From a virus, in IMG/VR virus record IMGVR_UViG_3300046167_000023, positions 1 through 25,764 of that record: a stretch of 25,764 nt of DNA; one strand, written 5' to 3'. Shown in pieces: positions 15,582-22,621 of the stretch. The notes beneath the pieces were generated by a model that did no database searches, was not told where the DNA came from, and was given only the letters and a program-made list of their open reading frames with translations. Within the stretch, counting starts at the first letter, position 1; every line of letters begins with the position of its first letter. The position numbers and the translations under genes are program-made.

Positions 15582-15610
15582 AGTGTAACACATGACCATT
15601 TGATGCGCAA
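15582..15610 (-). promoter_or_regulatory. Promoter-like site before the hub gene
   Basis: On the minus strand TTGCGC (plus 15605-15610) is followed by a 17-nt spacer and TACACT (plus 15582-15587). This is a sigma70-like pair with 4/6 matches in each box, 31 nt before the hub start and directly after an intrinsic terminator. That placement would allow a new transcript to begin. The spacer holds TGACCATTTG (15593-15602, plus strand), which also occurs at 25702-25711. It could equally be chance. Confidence 0.35.
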
Positions 15611-15631
15611 AAGGGCAGCGTTTTGCTGCCC
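15609..15631 (-). terminator. Intrinsic terminator after the fibre-associated genes
   Basis: On the minus strand GGGCAGC-AAAAC-GCTGCCC is followed by TTTTG. The 7-bp perfect GC-rich stem, 5-nt loop and short U-run lie 25 nt beyond the stop of the 68-aa gene and before the hub gene. The reverse orientation has no matching T-run, so it works for the leftward transcript. Confidence 0.75.
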
Positions 15632-15656
15632 CTAGCGTTTTCGTTATGCTGCGCGG

Positions 15657-15863
15657 TTATTCCGCGTCAGGCTCAAGGGCAGCTTTCAGCTCGGCCATGA
15701 AGCCCTGCCTGCCCATCTGAAGCTGCACCAAGTTAAACTGCGCAGAGCCGATCTTCTGGTCTAGCGAATTGATGTGATTTATGCACATCTTTGCAGTGTC
15801 GCTTAGTTGATCTTCGGTGTATTCCACATCGTCAATCGTAATGACCTTTTTGTCTTCAGTCAC
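15657..15863 (-). CDS. DUF6447-like small protein, 68 aa
   Basis: The protein reads MTEDKKVITIDDVEYTEDQL, then SDTAKMCINHINSLDQKIGS, then LVQLQMGRQGFMAELKAALE. It has a short beta hairpin (ITIDDVEYTEDQLS) and then two helices likely to pair as a hairpin. This layout matches DUF6447, small proteins found in cyanophages and other marine phages near tail fibre genes, with no known function; assignment is from memory. The start is GTG at 15863, set by a good AGGAG 6 nt upstream. It lies with the 103- and 83-aa proteins after the tail fibre, so a fibre assembly or chaperone role is possible. That link is inference. Confidence 0.75.
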   Translation of the reverse strand: MTEDKKVITIDDVEYTEDQLSDTAKMCINHINSLDQKIGSAQFNLVQLQMGRQGFMAELKAALEPDAE

Positions 15864-15880
15864 GTTGATCTCCTTTCAGG

Positions 15881-16192
15881 TTATGCTGCCCACGGAACTC
15901 CGTCAGCAGTCGTTGGATTTACCATTGCGTCAATTTTTGACGCTATGGCAGCTTCAGTATCCTCTTGTGATACATGACCCCAGACCCAGCCTTGCGCTTG
16001 AGCCTCAGTAATATCGTCATACGGCGTGAAGTCAGCAGCAGAGGCATCGTAGGTTAGCCCACAAGTGCCATATGAGCTTGCTGTATTGCCATCGTCATCA
16101 ACGCCTGTGCAGCGCCAATGTGCAATGTAAACGCCACCATCTGATGTGTGGCGCTCTAGGGTGGGAATAGTCCAAGTGTAAGTTACAGCCAT
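15881..16192 (-). CDS. DUF7936-like small protein, 103 aa
   Basis: The 103-aa protein begins MAVTYTWTIPTLERHTSDGG and contains VYIAHWRCTGVDDDGNTASS, YDASAADFTPYDDITEAQAQ, GWVWGHVSQEDTEAAIASKI and a Pro-Trp ending (GVPWAA). The order Y-x-W-x-I, (V/I)-x-x-(A/V)HW-R-x-(T/S)G-x-DDDG, F-(T/I)-P-Y-xx-(I/L)-TEAQ-x-x-GWV and a final PW-A is typical of small proteins encoded after tail fibres in many phages (DUF7936-like, from memory), of unknown function. AGGAGGT precedes the ATG by 6 nt. It starts 2 nt after the preceding stop and 17 nt separate it from the next start, so the three small genes form one block. Confidence 0.78.
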   Translation of the reverse strand: MAVTYTWTIPTLERHTSDGGVYIAHWRCTGVDDDGNTASSYGTCGLTYDASAADFTPYDDITEAQAQGWVWGHVSQEDTEAAIASKIDAMVNPTTADGVPWAA

Positions 16193-16194
16193 AA

Positions 16195-16446
16195 TTATAC
16201 CTCCTGTGCTGCTAAGTGTGCGGCATAAGCATCCTTGACCGCCTGAGTGTGAACTGCGTTACAGATGGCTTGTACCTCTGTGCTTTCGCCACTTATGTCT
16301 GCGTCTGGTGCTACGACATGGCGTGAGTAGCCACGGCTGATCTCTGTACCATCACGTTTGATGACTGTGGCAGTGCGTACTTGCACATGCTTGTAGTCAC
16401 CTACGATCTCTATTTTGTCTTGTACTGTTTCTTCTGTTAAGGCCAT
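16195..16446 (-). CDS. Conserved small fibre-associated protein, 83 aa
   Basis: The protein reads MALTEETVQDKIEIVGDYKH, then VQVRTATVIKRDGTEISRGY, then SRHVVAPDADISGESTEVQA with a helical end (VHTQAVKDAYAAHLAAQEV). An E-(T/V)-x-x-DKIE-(V/I)-VG-x-(Y/F)-K-x-(V/I)-QVR-x-A-x-(V/I)-I-x-(R/K)DG-x-E-(I/L)-x-R core is very common in cyanophage and other marine-phage genomes next to fibre genes. No function is known to me. A good AGGAG lies 7 nt before the ATG. It sits 53 nt after the tail fibre stop, beyond a small hairpin. Confidence 0.78.
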   Translation of the reverse strand: MALTEETVQDKIEIVGDYKHVQVRTATVIKRDGTEISRGYSRHVVAPDADISGESTEVQAICNAVHTQAVKDAYAAHLAAQEV

Positions 16447-16477
16447 CGTTTATCTCCTGTGATGGTTGGACTGACTA

Positions 16478-16495
16478 CCCTGTGATCCAACAGGG
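16478..16495 (-). other. Small stem-loop after the tail fibre gene
   Basis: CCCTGT-GATCCA-ACAGGG forms a 6-bp stem with a 6-nt loop just past the tail fibre stop. There is no U-tract, so it is at best a weak terminator or an mRNA end protector. Confidence 0.4.
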
Positions 16496-16499
16496 GTGG

Positions 16500-18887
16500 T
16501 TATAAAACTTCGTATGCAGCAGCGAACTGAAATACGCCAGAGGAAGCTACTTCATTATAGGTAATATTGGTGCCAGTATCTTCCTGAAGAACAAGTCTTG
16601 ACCCTGTAAATCTACAAGCTCTTACCTCTGTAGATTTAGCCCCAAGAAAACTAAAATACCTACCTAGAGTAAACAGAGCAGCCTCACTCCCGCTGCTGCC
16701 TGTAAACGGTAAATCAATTTGGATAGCCGAACTGTCGCTGTCACTGTTACTGACGTCCATATAACCCGTCACATATACTTTTCGACCAATTTTAGTGTAA
16801 GTGCCAGATTGGCTGTTATAAGTTATGTTAGTTCCTACTGCAAACGTAGGCGTCCAAGTCCCCTCCTCATAGTCATCCAGCTTATTAGCCGACCCAGTGC
16901 CGCCAAGGTATACACCGCCAGACAGGTAGAGGTTTCTAAATGCGTTACTATCTGAACCTAAATCAACATGATTATTAGTTGCAGCACCTGTTTGGTTTGC
17001 AGGCAAAAGACCATTTGTTGTGCCACGAATACCAGAGCCGTTTGTTCTAGGATCAAGAACTATATAAGAAACAGCCCCACTTATAGACCCAATACTCCCC
17101 ACCGTTGCGCCGTCTTTGCGGAACAAGGCAATGTCGCCATCCGAATTGCCTACACGGTTCATAATAATGACTGGTGCAGCACTAGTGTTAATATCTAAGG
17201 TTAGGCCATTACGATACACCATACCTTCCTCAGTCGAGCTATCACGAATGTTTTTATTAGTAGTCCCCACCAGCAAGTTACCGCTGCTGTCAATGCGCAT
17301 ACGTTCTGAACCGCCATTAAACGCAACTAAATTTGTTCCATTTGCGCCGACATAGATGTCTGAAGCCGCACTATTTTGAAGACGGATGTATGTGGACGAG
17401 GTGTCATTTCTCAGATGCAACTTAGAACCGCTAGGCGTTGTCCCAATCCCAACATTACCGCTGCTGTCGATGCGCATGCGTTCTGCAACAGGATCACCAG
17501 ACGCACTTCCATCCCTAGTCAGAAATACAAGTTGACTATCTTTTAATGTGCTTCCACCAATAGAACCGATTACAGCAGTACCTGTTCCATTGTCATTTGA
17601 ACTAAGCGCAAGAAACGCACCAGTGTTTGCATCATTGTTCGTATTTACAATATGCTGTTGGTATGTTGCAGAAGAAATACCTGTGCCATCGTAGGCAGTG
17701 CTAACGTCTCCATGTAAACTTAGTTGCGCACTAGGCGAAGTCGTCCCAATTCCAACATTACCGCTGCCGTCGATGCGCATGCGTTCTGAGTTGTTGGTTT
17801 TAAAGCGCAAAGGAATTGCTGTAACTGTATTAATATCGTTGCCTGTAGCATTTCCTGAAATAGTTAATACTCGTGCGCCGCTATCATTAAAGTCAACGAA
17901 ACTTCCAGAAGTATCATCAAGCGTCAAGCCTACAAAGCCACTTGCATTTCTAGGCGAACTTGTGCCAATTCCAACATTACCAGAGCTGTCGATGCGCATG
18001 GCTTCTGTGCCATCAACTTTAAATATTGCAGCACTTGATCCACGATTATTACCAGCATCAATATCAAACGTCATAGCGTTGTTATTGTCAGTAAAGATGC
18101 GTGAATAACCTGATATGCCGCTAGAAGTATCTTCAAAACGAATAGCAGGGTCTGTTGCAGCAATGTGTAAAGGGTCACTTACTGTTGTCGTCCCAATCCC
18201 AACATTACCAGAACTGTCGATGCGCATGCGTTCTGAGCCGTTTACACCTGTTCTTAAACTATTTGTACTGTGGTCATATAAGAAGTAACCAGTAATGTCG
18301 CTATCAGCATCACCAAAGTAAATGCGTGAACTTCCCGTGTTTGAGCTATTATCCAAATAAAGGTATGGCGCACCACCTTGAAGTCGTGCAACCCCATCCA
18401 CAGTCAGCCCATCGCTGGTCAAAGTCCCAGTGATGTCTACACCTGTGCTGGTGGTGGCGAGTTTTAGTGAGCCATTGTAAAATAGTCTTACATCAGAACC
18501 ATCATTGAAAGTTGCGATATTCGCAGTATTGCCAGAGTTGTTTATGACAACATTTGTGCCTAACAGCTTTAAATTACCTGTGCCGCCATCGTAAATAATA
18601 CTATCCGACCCATCATGGTAAATCTGTAGGTCAGACCCTGCGCCGAAGATGGCTTTACCATTATCAGCGAATGTAGCATTTCCAGTTACGCTGATGCCTG
18701 TGCTGGTGGTGGCGAGTTTCGCGCTATCTGCATACGACAGTGTTCCGGCAGCGGTCTTACCGCCGATCGCGTTGATGATCGTGTCGAGGCTGTCGAAGTC
18801 TGTGTTAATCTTCGTTCCCCACGTATCCTCTGACGCGCCTACCTCTGGCTTCGTTAAGCCATATGCCGTTGTTGTCGTATCTGCCAT
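16500..18887 (-). CDS. Tail fibre / receptor-binding protein, 795 aa
   Basis: The N-terminus (TTTTAYGLTKPEVGASEDTW, then GTKINTDFDSLDTIINAIGG) is the common virion-attachment opening of marine-phage fibres. The shaft (85-200) carries LQIYHDGSDSIIYDGGTGNL and FNDGSDVRLFYNGSLKLATT modules. Five copies of a (E/A)(R/A)MRID-S-GN-GIGT element lie at about 218, 294, 367, 468 and 527, a repeat typical of trimeric beta-solenoid fibres. The C-terminus starts KLDDYEEGTWTPTFAVG, includes YTKIGRKVYVTGYMDV and ends in a hydrophobic AAYEVL, a likely receptor-binding tip. No endosialidase-type chaperone motif is seen. The base composition is visibly more AT-rich than the terminase and internal-protein genes, suggesting horizontal exchange. 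GGAGAT lies 5 nt before the ATG. Confidence 0.85.
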   Translation of the reverse strand: MADTTTTAYGLTKPEVGASEDTWGTKINTDFDSLDTIINAIGGKTAAGTLSYADSAKLATTSTGISVTGNATFADNGKAIFGAGSDLQIYHDGSDSIIYDGGTGNLKLLGTNVVINNSGNTANIATFNDGSDVRLFYNGSLKLATTSTGVDITGTLTSDGLTVDGVARLQGGAPYLYLDNSSNTGSSRIYFGDADSDITGYFLYDHSTNSLRTGVNGSERMRIDSSGNVGIGTTTVSDPLHIAATDPAIRFEDTSSGISGYSRIFTDNNNAMTFDIDAGNNRGSSAAIFKVDGTEAMRIDSSGNVGIGTSSPRNASGFVGLTLDDTSGSFVDFNDSGARVLTISGNATGNDINTVTAIPLRFKTNNSERMRIDGSGNVGIGTTSPSAQLSLHGDVSTAYDGTGISSATYQQHIVNTNNDANTGAFLALSSNDNGTGTAVIGSIGGSTLKDSQLVFLTRDGSASGDPVAERMRIDSSGNVGIGTTPSGSKLHLRNDTSSTYIRLQNSAASDIYVGANGTNLVAFNGGSERMRIDSSGNLLVGTTNKNIRDSSTEEGMVYRNGLTLDINTSAAPVIIMNRVGNSDGDIALFRKDGATVGSIGSISGAVSYIVLDPRTNGSGIRGTTNGLLPANQTGAATNNHVDLGSDSNAFRNLYLSGGVYLGGTGSANKLDDYEEGTWTPTFAVGTNITYNSQSGTYTKIGRKVYVTGYMDVSNSDSDSSAIQIDLPFTGSSGSEAALFTLGRYFSFLGAKSTEVRACRFTGSRLVLQEDTGTNITYNEVASSGVFQFAAAYEVL
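17264..18235 (-). repeat. Five dispersed ~45-bp repeats inside the tail fibre gene
   Basis: Near-identical copies lie at 17264-17308, 17441-17485, 17744-17788, 17963-18007 and 18191-18235. They share the core TGTCGATGCGCATGCGTTCTG with few mismatches and encode the RMRIDSSGNVGIGT element. Copies differ mostly at silent or conservative positions. Identity this high between dispersed copies gives short homology tracts for recombination within the fibre. Confidence 0.85.
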
Positions 18888-18897
18888 GTTCTATCTC

Positions 18898-19614
18898 CTA
18901 TGCCGCATCGGCCCAAGTTTCGCTTGAAGCTGATGCCGGTGTCCAATCCGTCGATGTGGGGGATACAGCCGCCCAGCTTTCTGGCGTGCTGCCCGCATCT
19001 TGCCACGTTTTGCTGTTTTCCGCAACAGGCGTCCACGTCTCAGGCGTGTCAGGTTCAGGCTCCCACTTCTTGCGACCATTTGCGACCACAGAAGCCGCGC
19101 AGGCAATAACCGACGCAGCATTCTGCACGCGGTTGCATGTGGCGCTGACAGTTGCTACGCAGGCAGCGGTGGCGCTGTCCTCGAATATCGCAACGGCGCT
19201 TGCCGTTGTGGACGCCTGCACAGCAATCGCAGCAGCGCCATCACGAACCCTCTCAGCAGACGCAGCAACAGATGCAGCAGCGGATATGGACGCGGAGCCA
19301 ATATGCACGCGCTCAGCGGCAGCCGTAACGCTGGCAGACGCCGCAATCGTGGCAGACGCCTCCCTGACGCGCGTGGCAGACGCGGCAACAGATGCGGCGA
19401 CGGCAATGGTGGCGCTGCCCTCTCGAACGCGATCAGCAGCAGACGCGGTGGTCGTAACCGTCTCGATAATCGACGCAGCGCCGCGAACGCGCACAGACGC
19501 AGCGGCGGTGGCAGACGTGACGGCAACAATGGAGGCAGCACCAATAATAGCGCCGTCCAAGCCGTAGTTGTAGCTGCCGTAGGTGCTTCGCCCGTAGCCG
19601 CTGCGATACGTCAT
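18898..19614 (-). CDS. Ala-rich 20-residue repeat protein with a Trp ladder
   Basis: In this 238-aa protein, a Gly/Tyr/Ser-rich N-terminus (MTYRSGYGRSTYGSYNYGLD) leads into about eight repeats of roughly 20 residues (21-180), consensus RVREGSATIAAAASVAASAx. The regular (A/S)(A/T)I and AASV positions suit a beta-solenoid or beta-helical shaft. Residues 184-238 form a second repeat: Trp at 184, 194, 204, 214, 224 and 234, exactly every ten residues, with Pro/Thr/Ser between. W-x-x-V-x-P-S-x-T-type C-termini occur in phage tail proteins, from memory. It lies between the 126-aa fibre-like protein and the tail fibre, so an appendage or adhesin shaft is likely. The ATG lies in the previous stop (TAATG); no ribosome-binding site is evident. 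Confidence 0.75.
   Translation of the reverse strand: MTYRSGYGRSTYGSYNYGLDGAIIGAASIVAVTSATAAASVRVRGAASIIETVTTTASAADRVREGSATIAVAASVAASATRVREASATIAASASVTAAAERVHIGSASISAAASVAASAERVRDGAAAIAVQASTTASAVAIFEDSATAACVATVSATCNRVQNAASVIACAASVVANGRKKWEPEPDTPETWTPVAENSKTWQDAGSTPESWAAVSPTSTDWTPASASSETWADAA
19075..19554 (-). repeat. About eight degenerate 60-bp tandem repeats
   Basis: The DNA behind the Ala-rich section repeats with a 60-bp period, rich in GCAGC/GCAAC runs. Individual units differ by substitutions but hardly in length, apart from a one-codon slip near the first unit and a poorly matching unit around residues 141-160. This points to old duplications that have since diverged under length constraint. 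Confidence 0.7.
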
Positions 19615-19994
19615 TAGTCTAGCGTGATGTCGAGATCGCCCGCAGGAATGCGGAACACGTCGCCGGTGTCAATCGTCTTATTGGCGGTCAGGTTGGCGTA
19701 GGCCAGCAAATTGCCGCCAGATGACGCGTCAAATATGCCGACAGCAACAACGGTGCCATATCCCGCCGTGGCAACAGGCCATTCTTCAGCGGATGTGTTT
19801 GACGCGGTGTTGCCTGACACGGTGAACGCCGTCGCTTGGCGCGCGTAGCCCCCGCCAGATACCTCTGTGCCGCCGCCAGTATCGTCAGGCGCAACAGTGT
19901 ATAGCGCGGTGTGCCACTCGGTCGGGCGTGTCGCGCTGTCGGTGGTGAACGACCATGTTAGAACGGTTGTCTCGAAGGTGTTGGTGAAGCTCAT
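19614..19994 (-). CDS. Tail-fibre-type small protein, 126 aa
   Basis: The protein starts MSFTNTFETTVLTWSFTTDS and holds TEWHTALYTVAPDDTGGGTE, then VSGGGYARQATAFTV, then WPVATAGYGTVVAVGIFDAS, GNLLAYANLTANKTIDTGD and FRIPAGDLDITLD. The order (V/L)-x-(V/A)-ALYT-x-x-P, GTEVSGG-(G/S)YARQ-x-x-x-F, W-x-x-ATA-x-(W/Y)-GTV-x-x-x-GIFDA-x-SGG-LL, I-x-x-GD-x-(F/L)-x-(I/F)-x-AG-L is a well-recognised small beta-sandwich phage family annotated as tail fibre protein. It probably forms part of the short tail appendage. It starts 1 nt after the adaptor stop, with AAAGG upstream. No chaperone or enzyme motif is present. Confidence 0.78.
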   Translation of the reverse strand: MSFTNTFETTVLTWSFTTDSATRPTEWHTALYTVAPDDTGGGTEVSGGGYARQATAFTVSGNTASNTSAEEWPVATAGYGTVVAVGIFDASSGGNLLAYANLTANKTIDTGDVFRIPAGDLDITLD

Positions 19995-19995
19995 C

Positions 19996-20616
19996 TCAAT
20001 ACGCCTTTATCTTCATGCGGCGACCAGACCCGCCGAATTTCGCTTTATCATTGTCTGCGTTTATACCACCAATCGCGTTCGCATACAAAGATGACCACAC
20101 TTGCAGGCGCGCATCGTCTTTCAGATACGGCGCAGAATGCGATAGAGCGCCATACAAATACGCGTCGGGGAAGTATTCCAACAGCCAGTTAGACGTGTTG
20201 CTGTCGGACAGCGCGCCGATCTTGGCGTAGTAATATAGCTCCGTCGCATATGTGCCATCGGGAACGGGGAACACCTCGATCTCGCCAGCCGTAATCGCGT
20301 AGTAGCGTGGCTCGTATGTTGCGTTGGCCGTGCGCTGCTTGCGCTCCAGCAGCTGAAACTGGCTCATAAGCTCAAGCGGCTGCGTGTTGCCGGAGGTAAT
20401 ATACATCCGTATGACCTCGTAAAAGTCAGACGGCACGGCGCTATACTGCGTATCGATGTTGGCCGTGGCGCGCTTCTCCTGACGCCAGTGGCGTATCTGG
20501 CGATTCATGTCTGCCTCAGCCAGCGAAATAAACGTCGGGATGACGCTCGTCAGGTCATCGCGGTCAAGGAAGTCGCCTATGCTGGATTGCAGCTCTGCGT
20601 ATGTTGTTATGGGCAT
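19996..20616 (-). CDS. Head-tail adaptor, P22 gp4 / SU10 adaptor-like
   Basis: The 206-aa protein begins MPITTYAELQSSIGDFLDRD, then LTSVIPTFISLAEADMNRQI, then TQYSAVPSDFYEVIRMYITS and TANATYEPRYYAITAGEIEV. The C-terminal part is helical (ALSHSAPYLKDDARLQVWSS). The (L/I)PTFI-x-LAEA-x-(M/I)NR-x-(I/L)R core, followed by a LP-x-DF-x-E segment and a beta 'FYE-x-x-Y-x-Y' region, is typical of the podophage adaptor ring that sits under the portal and closes the head after packaging. The start at 20616 is supported by AAGG 7 nt upstream. It precedes the fibre genes, matching the order adaptor-fibre-hub. It is one of the better supported non-enzyme calls here. Confidence 0.82.
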   Translation of the reverse strand: MPITTYAELQSSIGDFLDRDDLTSVIPTFISLAEADMNRQIRHWRQEKRATANIDTQYSAVPSDFYEVIRMYITSGNTQPLELMSQFQLLERKQRTANATYEPRYYAITAGEIEVFPVPDGTYATELYYYAKIGALSDSNTSNWLLEYFPDAYLYGALSHSAPYLKDDARLQVWSSLYANAIGGINADNDKAKFGGSGRRMKIKAY

Positions 20617-20667
20617 TGTGTTGCCTTTATCACTGTGTTAACATTCACCCCTACATGGGAGAATAGC

Positions 20668-20814
20668 ATGATTGACGTAGACTTAGCTAGAGAGCTGATC
20701 GTTTTAAAGGCCAAAGACCTTGGTTTGGAAGACGAAAAACTTGACCAGATGGACGAACTGGTGTGCGAGCTTTTAGGTATTGAAAACGCAGACCCGCTCA
20801 TCTTTCCATCCTAG
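20668..20814 (+). CDS. Lone plus-strand 48-aa gene (moron-like)
   Basis: This is the only convincing gene on the plus strand. ATG at 20668 has a good GGGAG 6 nt upstream and runs to TAG at 20812-20814. The product reads MIDVDLARELIVLKAKDLGL, EDEKLDQMDELVCELLGIEN, ADPLIFPS. It is acidic, amphipathic-helical and has one Cys. I do not recognise a family. It fills a 181-nt gap between the 460-aa gene and the adaptor and overlaps the 3' end of the 460-aa gene by 17 nt tail to tail. The opposite-strand frame is Ser-rich and looks like a shadow. No strong promoter is seen (a TTGTTA box at 20604 has no good partner). It could be a moron or antisense regulator, or possibly not expressed. Confidence 0.6.
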   Translation: MIDVDLARELIVLKAKDLGLEDEKLDQMDELVCELLGIENADPLIFPS

Positions 20815-22180
20815 ACAAGTAATCTAATATTCCCTCAAGCACTTCCGGCGTTATTTGCTGCGCTGGCATAATGGTTTTAATTGCATGCGTTTTGTGCGCT
20901 TCATTTAACGCCTGACCGCTTTTGGTTGTTTTGCCTTCCATCGCGTCATACACGTTTCGGAATAATAAGCCTTGCGGAACAGGTGGAAGAGAACCAACAT
21001 AATCACCGGCGATCTGTGTGTTATACGTTGAGTGCGGGACGTTAGCGCGAGGCAAGTTACCTTTAGGCTCGTTGTACATAAGCGGCGCAGACGTATCTAC
21101 CTTTGCGGCCCCAAGGCCAAACATGCCGGCCGGCATATCTCTTTGCGTTGGGTCGGTTACGCTGTAACGCGCCTCCGCTGGGCTTGGGAAGCCTTGCTCC
21201 TGCATAGGCGCGCTTTCCATTAATCGGATAAATGATTTACGTTTCGGCGACGATGTTGACGTAACCCATTCGCGCAGCTTTGGCGAAAGAACGCCGACGA
21301 AATCGGGGTCTACTGCACGCATAACCTTGTCAAACTCTTTAGCTGACTTCTTGGTTATCTTTGCTCCCTTCACAAGCTCAGCCATTGCAGCGCCAGTAAA
21401 TGTGGCAAAGTCATTAGCGTCTGGAGACATGCTGCCCGTGAGGCCAAATATATCTGCGCCTTCAAAGTCGCGTGACGCTTTTTCCGCTTCACTCTCAATG
21501 CGCTTAATAATGTTTTGATTTGACGCCCAAATAGCGCGGTCTTGCTGAGCCGCTGGGCCGCGCATAAAATCAACGCCGCCTTCGGTATATACCGGCTCGT
21601 CAAATTTTAAATCGTTTACGCCTTCAACCAACAAACCGCGTGCTGTGCGGTCGCCGTAAAACGGTAAAACAACTTTGCCTTCCATGTCTTCCCATGACAT
21701 TGGCTGGCGTGGCAAGTTTTCGCCAGTGTCCGACATCTGCACGTCAGTGTCCGAAAGGTAACCGCGCATTTTTGGCTTCTGATAGCCAAGCGGATCAAGT
21801 TCCTCTTTTTTTATTCTAGACATACCACTTCGCAAAGCATCCGCTGGAGCAGTCGCCGTAAGAGATCCTGCGCCAGCCAAGCCAGCCGTGCCAAGCGCTT
21901 CGTTTATCATGTCTTCCTGCGGGATCGTGCCGCGCATTGCGGAGATCGGCGCGTCAACGGCTTTGGCAGCGGGCGTAAGCAGCCCCACAAGCATGTCGCC
22001 AATGCCTTCATACCGCAGCGTGTCGGTGCCATACGTCGGCTCCTTCGACAGCAGCCCGCCAAGCACGGGGCGGCGGCCCTCCGCAGCCAACTCGCTGCGC
22101 TGCTGGCGTGCCATGTCGTACAGCGCAGAAAAGATGCTCTGTTCTTCGCGTAGGCGTCTTAACTCTTCAGCGGTGGCCAT
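20798..22180 (-). CDS. 460-aa virion-associated protein with polyvalent-type domain
   Basis: I recognise no enzyme. The N-terminal 60 residues are helical and Arg/Glu-rich. A Gly/Ala stretch (95-118, LGTAGLAGAGSLTATAPADA) might be membrane-active. Residues 160-340 hold MSWEDMEGKVVLPFYGDRTA, RGLLVEGVNDLKFDEPVYTE, GGVDFMRG and IWASNQN. The order G-x-x-V-x-P-x-x-GDRT, G-V-N-x-L-x-x-PV-x-x-GG-x-(D/Y)-(Y/F)M, WAS-x-x recalls a domain of giant 'polyvalent' phage proteins thought to enter the cell with the DNA, from memory only. The role is inferred as an ejected or internal protein. The ATG at 22180 overlaps the previous stop (TGATG), with GAGGA 7 nt upstream; a GTG one codon earlier is possible. 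Confidence 0.7.
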   Translation of the reverse strand: MATAEELRRLREEQSIFSALYDMARQQRSELAAEGRRPVLGGLLSKEPTYGTDTLRYEGIGDMLVGLLTPAAKAVDAPISAMRGTIPQEDMINEALGTAGLAGAGSLTATAPADALRSGMSRIKKEELDPLGYQKPKMRGYLSDTDVQMSDTGENLPRQPMSWEDMEGKVVLPFYGDRTARGLLVEGVNDLKFDEPVYTEGGVDFMRGPAAQQDRAIWASNQNIIKRIESEAEKASRDFEGADIFGLTGSMSPDANDFATFTGAAMAELVKGAKITKKSAKEFDKVMRAVDPDFVGVLSPKLREWVTSTSSPKRKSFIRLMESAPMQEQGFPSPAEARYSVTDPTQRDMPAGMFGLGAAKVDTSAPLMYNEPKGNLPRANVPHSTYNTQIAGDYVGSLPPVPQGLLFRNVYDAMEGKTTKSGQALNEAHKTHAIKTIMPAQQITPEVLEGILDYLSRMER

Positions 22181-22620
22181 CACATATTCCTCAGAAAATC
22201 AAATATGCCCATGGCCGCGCCTGCCTTGCTGCGGCGGTCGCCCCTAGCAAGCTCGCTCAGGGCGCGCACGCCAGACCGCACGGCCTGACCATAGTCTTCG
22301 ACCCCGTAAAGCTCGCGGGCGTCGCCAAGAAGCCCCTCGGCGCGCATCTTGGACGCGGTGGGGTTTGGTAGGCGAGACTGCGCCATAGATGACAAAACGC
22401 CGGCGCGTGGGCCTTGCTCAGCAAAAAAGCGGTTGGCGGCTTGCTGGTTGCGCGATGCGGTGTAGGGGTCGTCATACAAGCTGCCATGCTGCTCAAGGGC
22501 GCGCCGTATTGTGTTGTCAGAATACAAGAAGCCTTCCGGCCCGTCTTCGCGCATGGCGTAAGCGTTCTTAACGTCGCCCGTTAGTTCAGCATATTGCGCT
22601 CTCAGATCTAGCGTAGCCAT
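22180..22620 (-). CDS. Hypothetical phage protein, 146 aa
   Basis: The sequence begins MATLDLRAQYAELTGDVKNA, followed by DGPEGFLYSDNTIRRALEQH, DPYTASRNQQAANRFFAEQG, then TASKMRAEGLLGDARELYGV and a C-terminal SELARGDRRSKAGAAMGIFD. It is polar and helical, without TM or signal features. I do not recognise a family. It starts 1 nt after the previous stop and couples to the 460-aa gene by TGATG, so the two may act together. A minor virion protein is the most likely reading. That is inference from context. Confidence 0.65.
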   Translation of the reverse strand: MATLDLRAQYAELTGDVKNAYAMREDGPEGFLYSDNTIRRALEQHGSLYDDPYTASRNQQAANRFFAEQGPRAGVLSSMAQSRLPNPTASKMRAEGLLGDARELYGVEDYGQAVRSGVRALSELARGDRRSKAGAAMGIFDFLRNM

Positions 22621-22621
22621 A

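Noticed and set aside
17264-18235. Repeated 45-bp units as a possible CRISPR array
   Set aside because: Spacing is irregular (roughly 180 to 300 bp), and the units sit in frame in the tail fibre and encode its MRIDSSGN element.
20607-20801. 64-residue minus-strand frame opposite the 48-aa plus-strand gene
   Set aside because: It is Ser/Lys-rich shadow sequence with no start signal. The plus-strand frame has the better ribosome-binding site and amphipathic helices.
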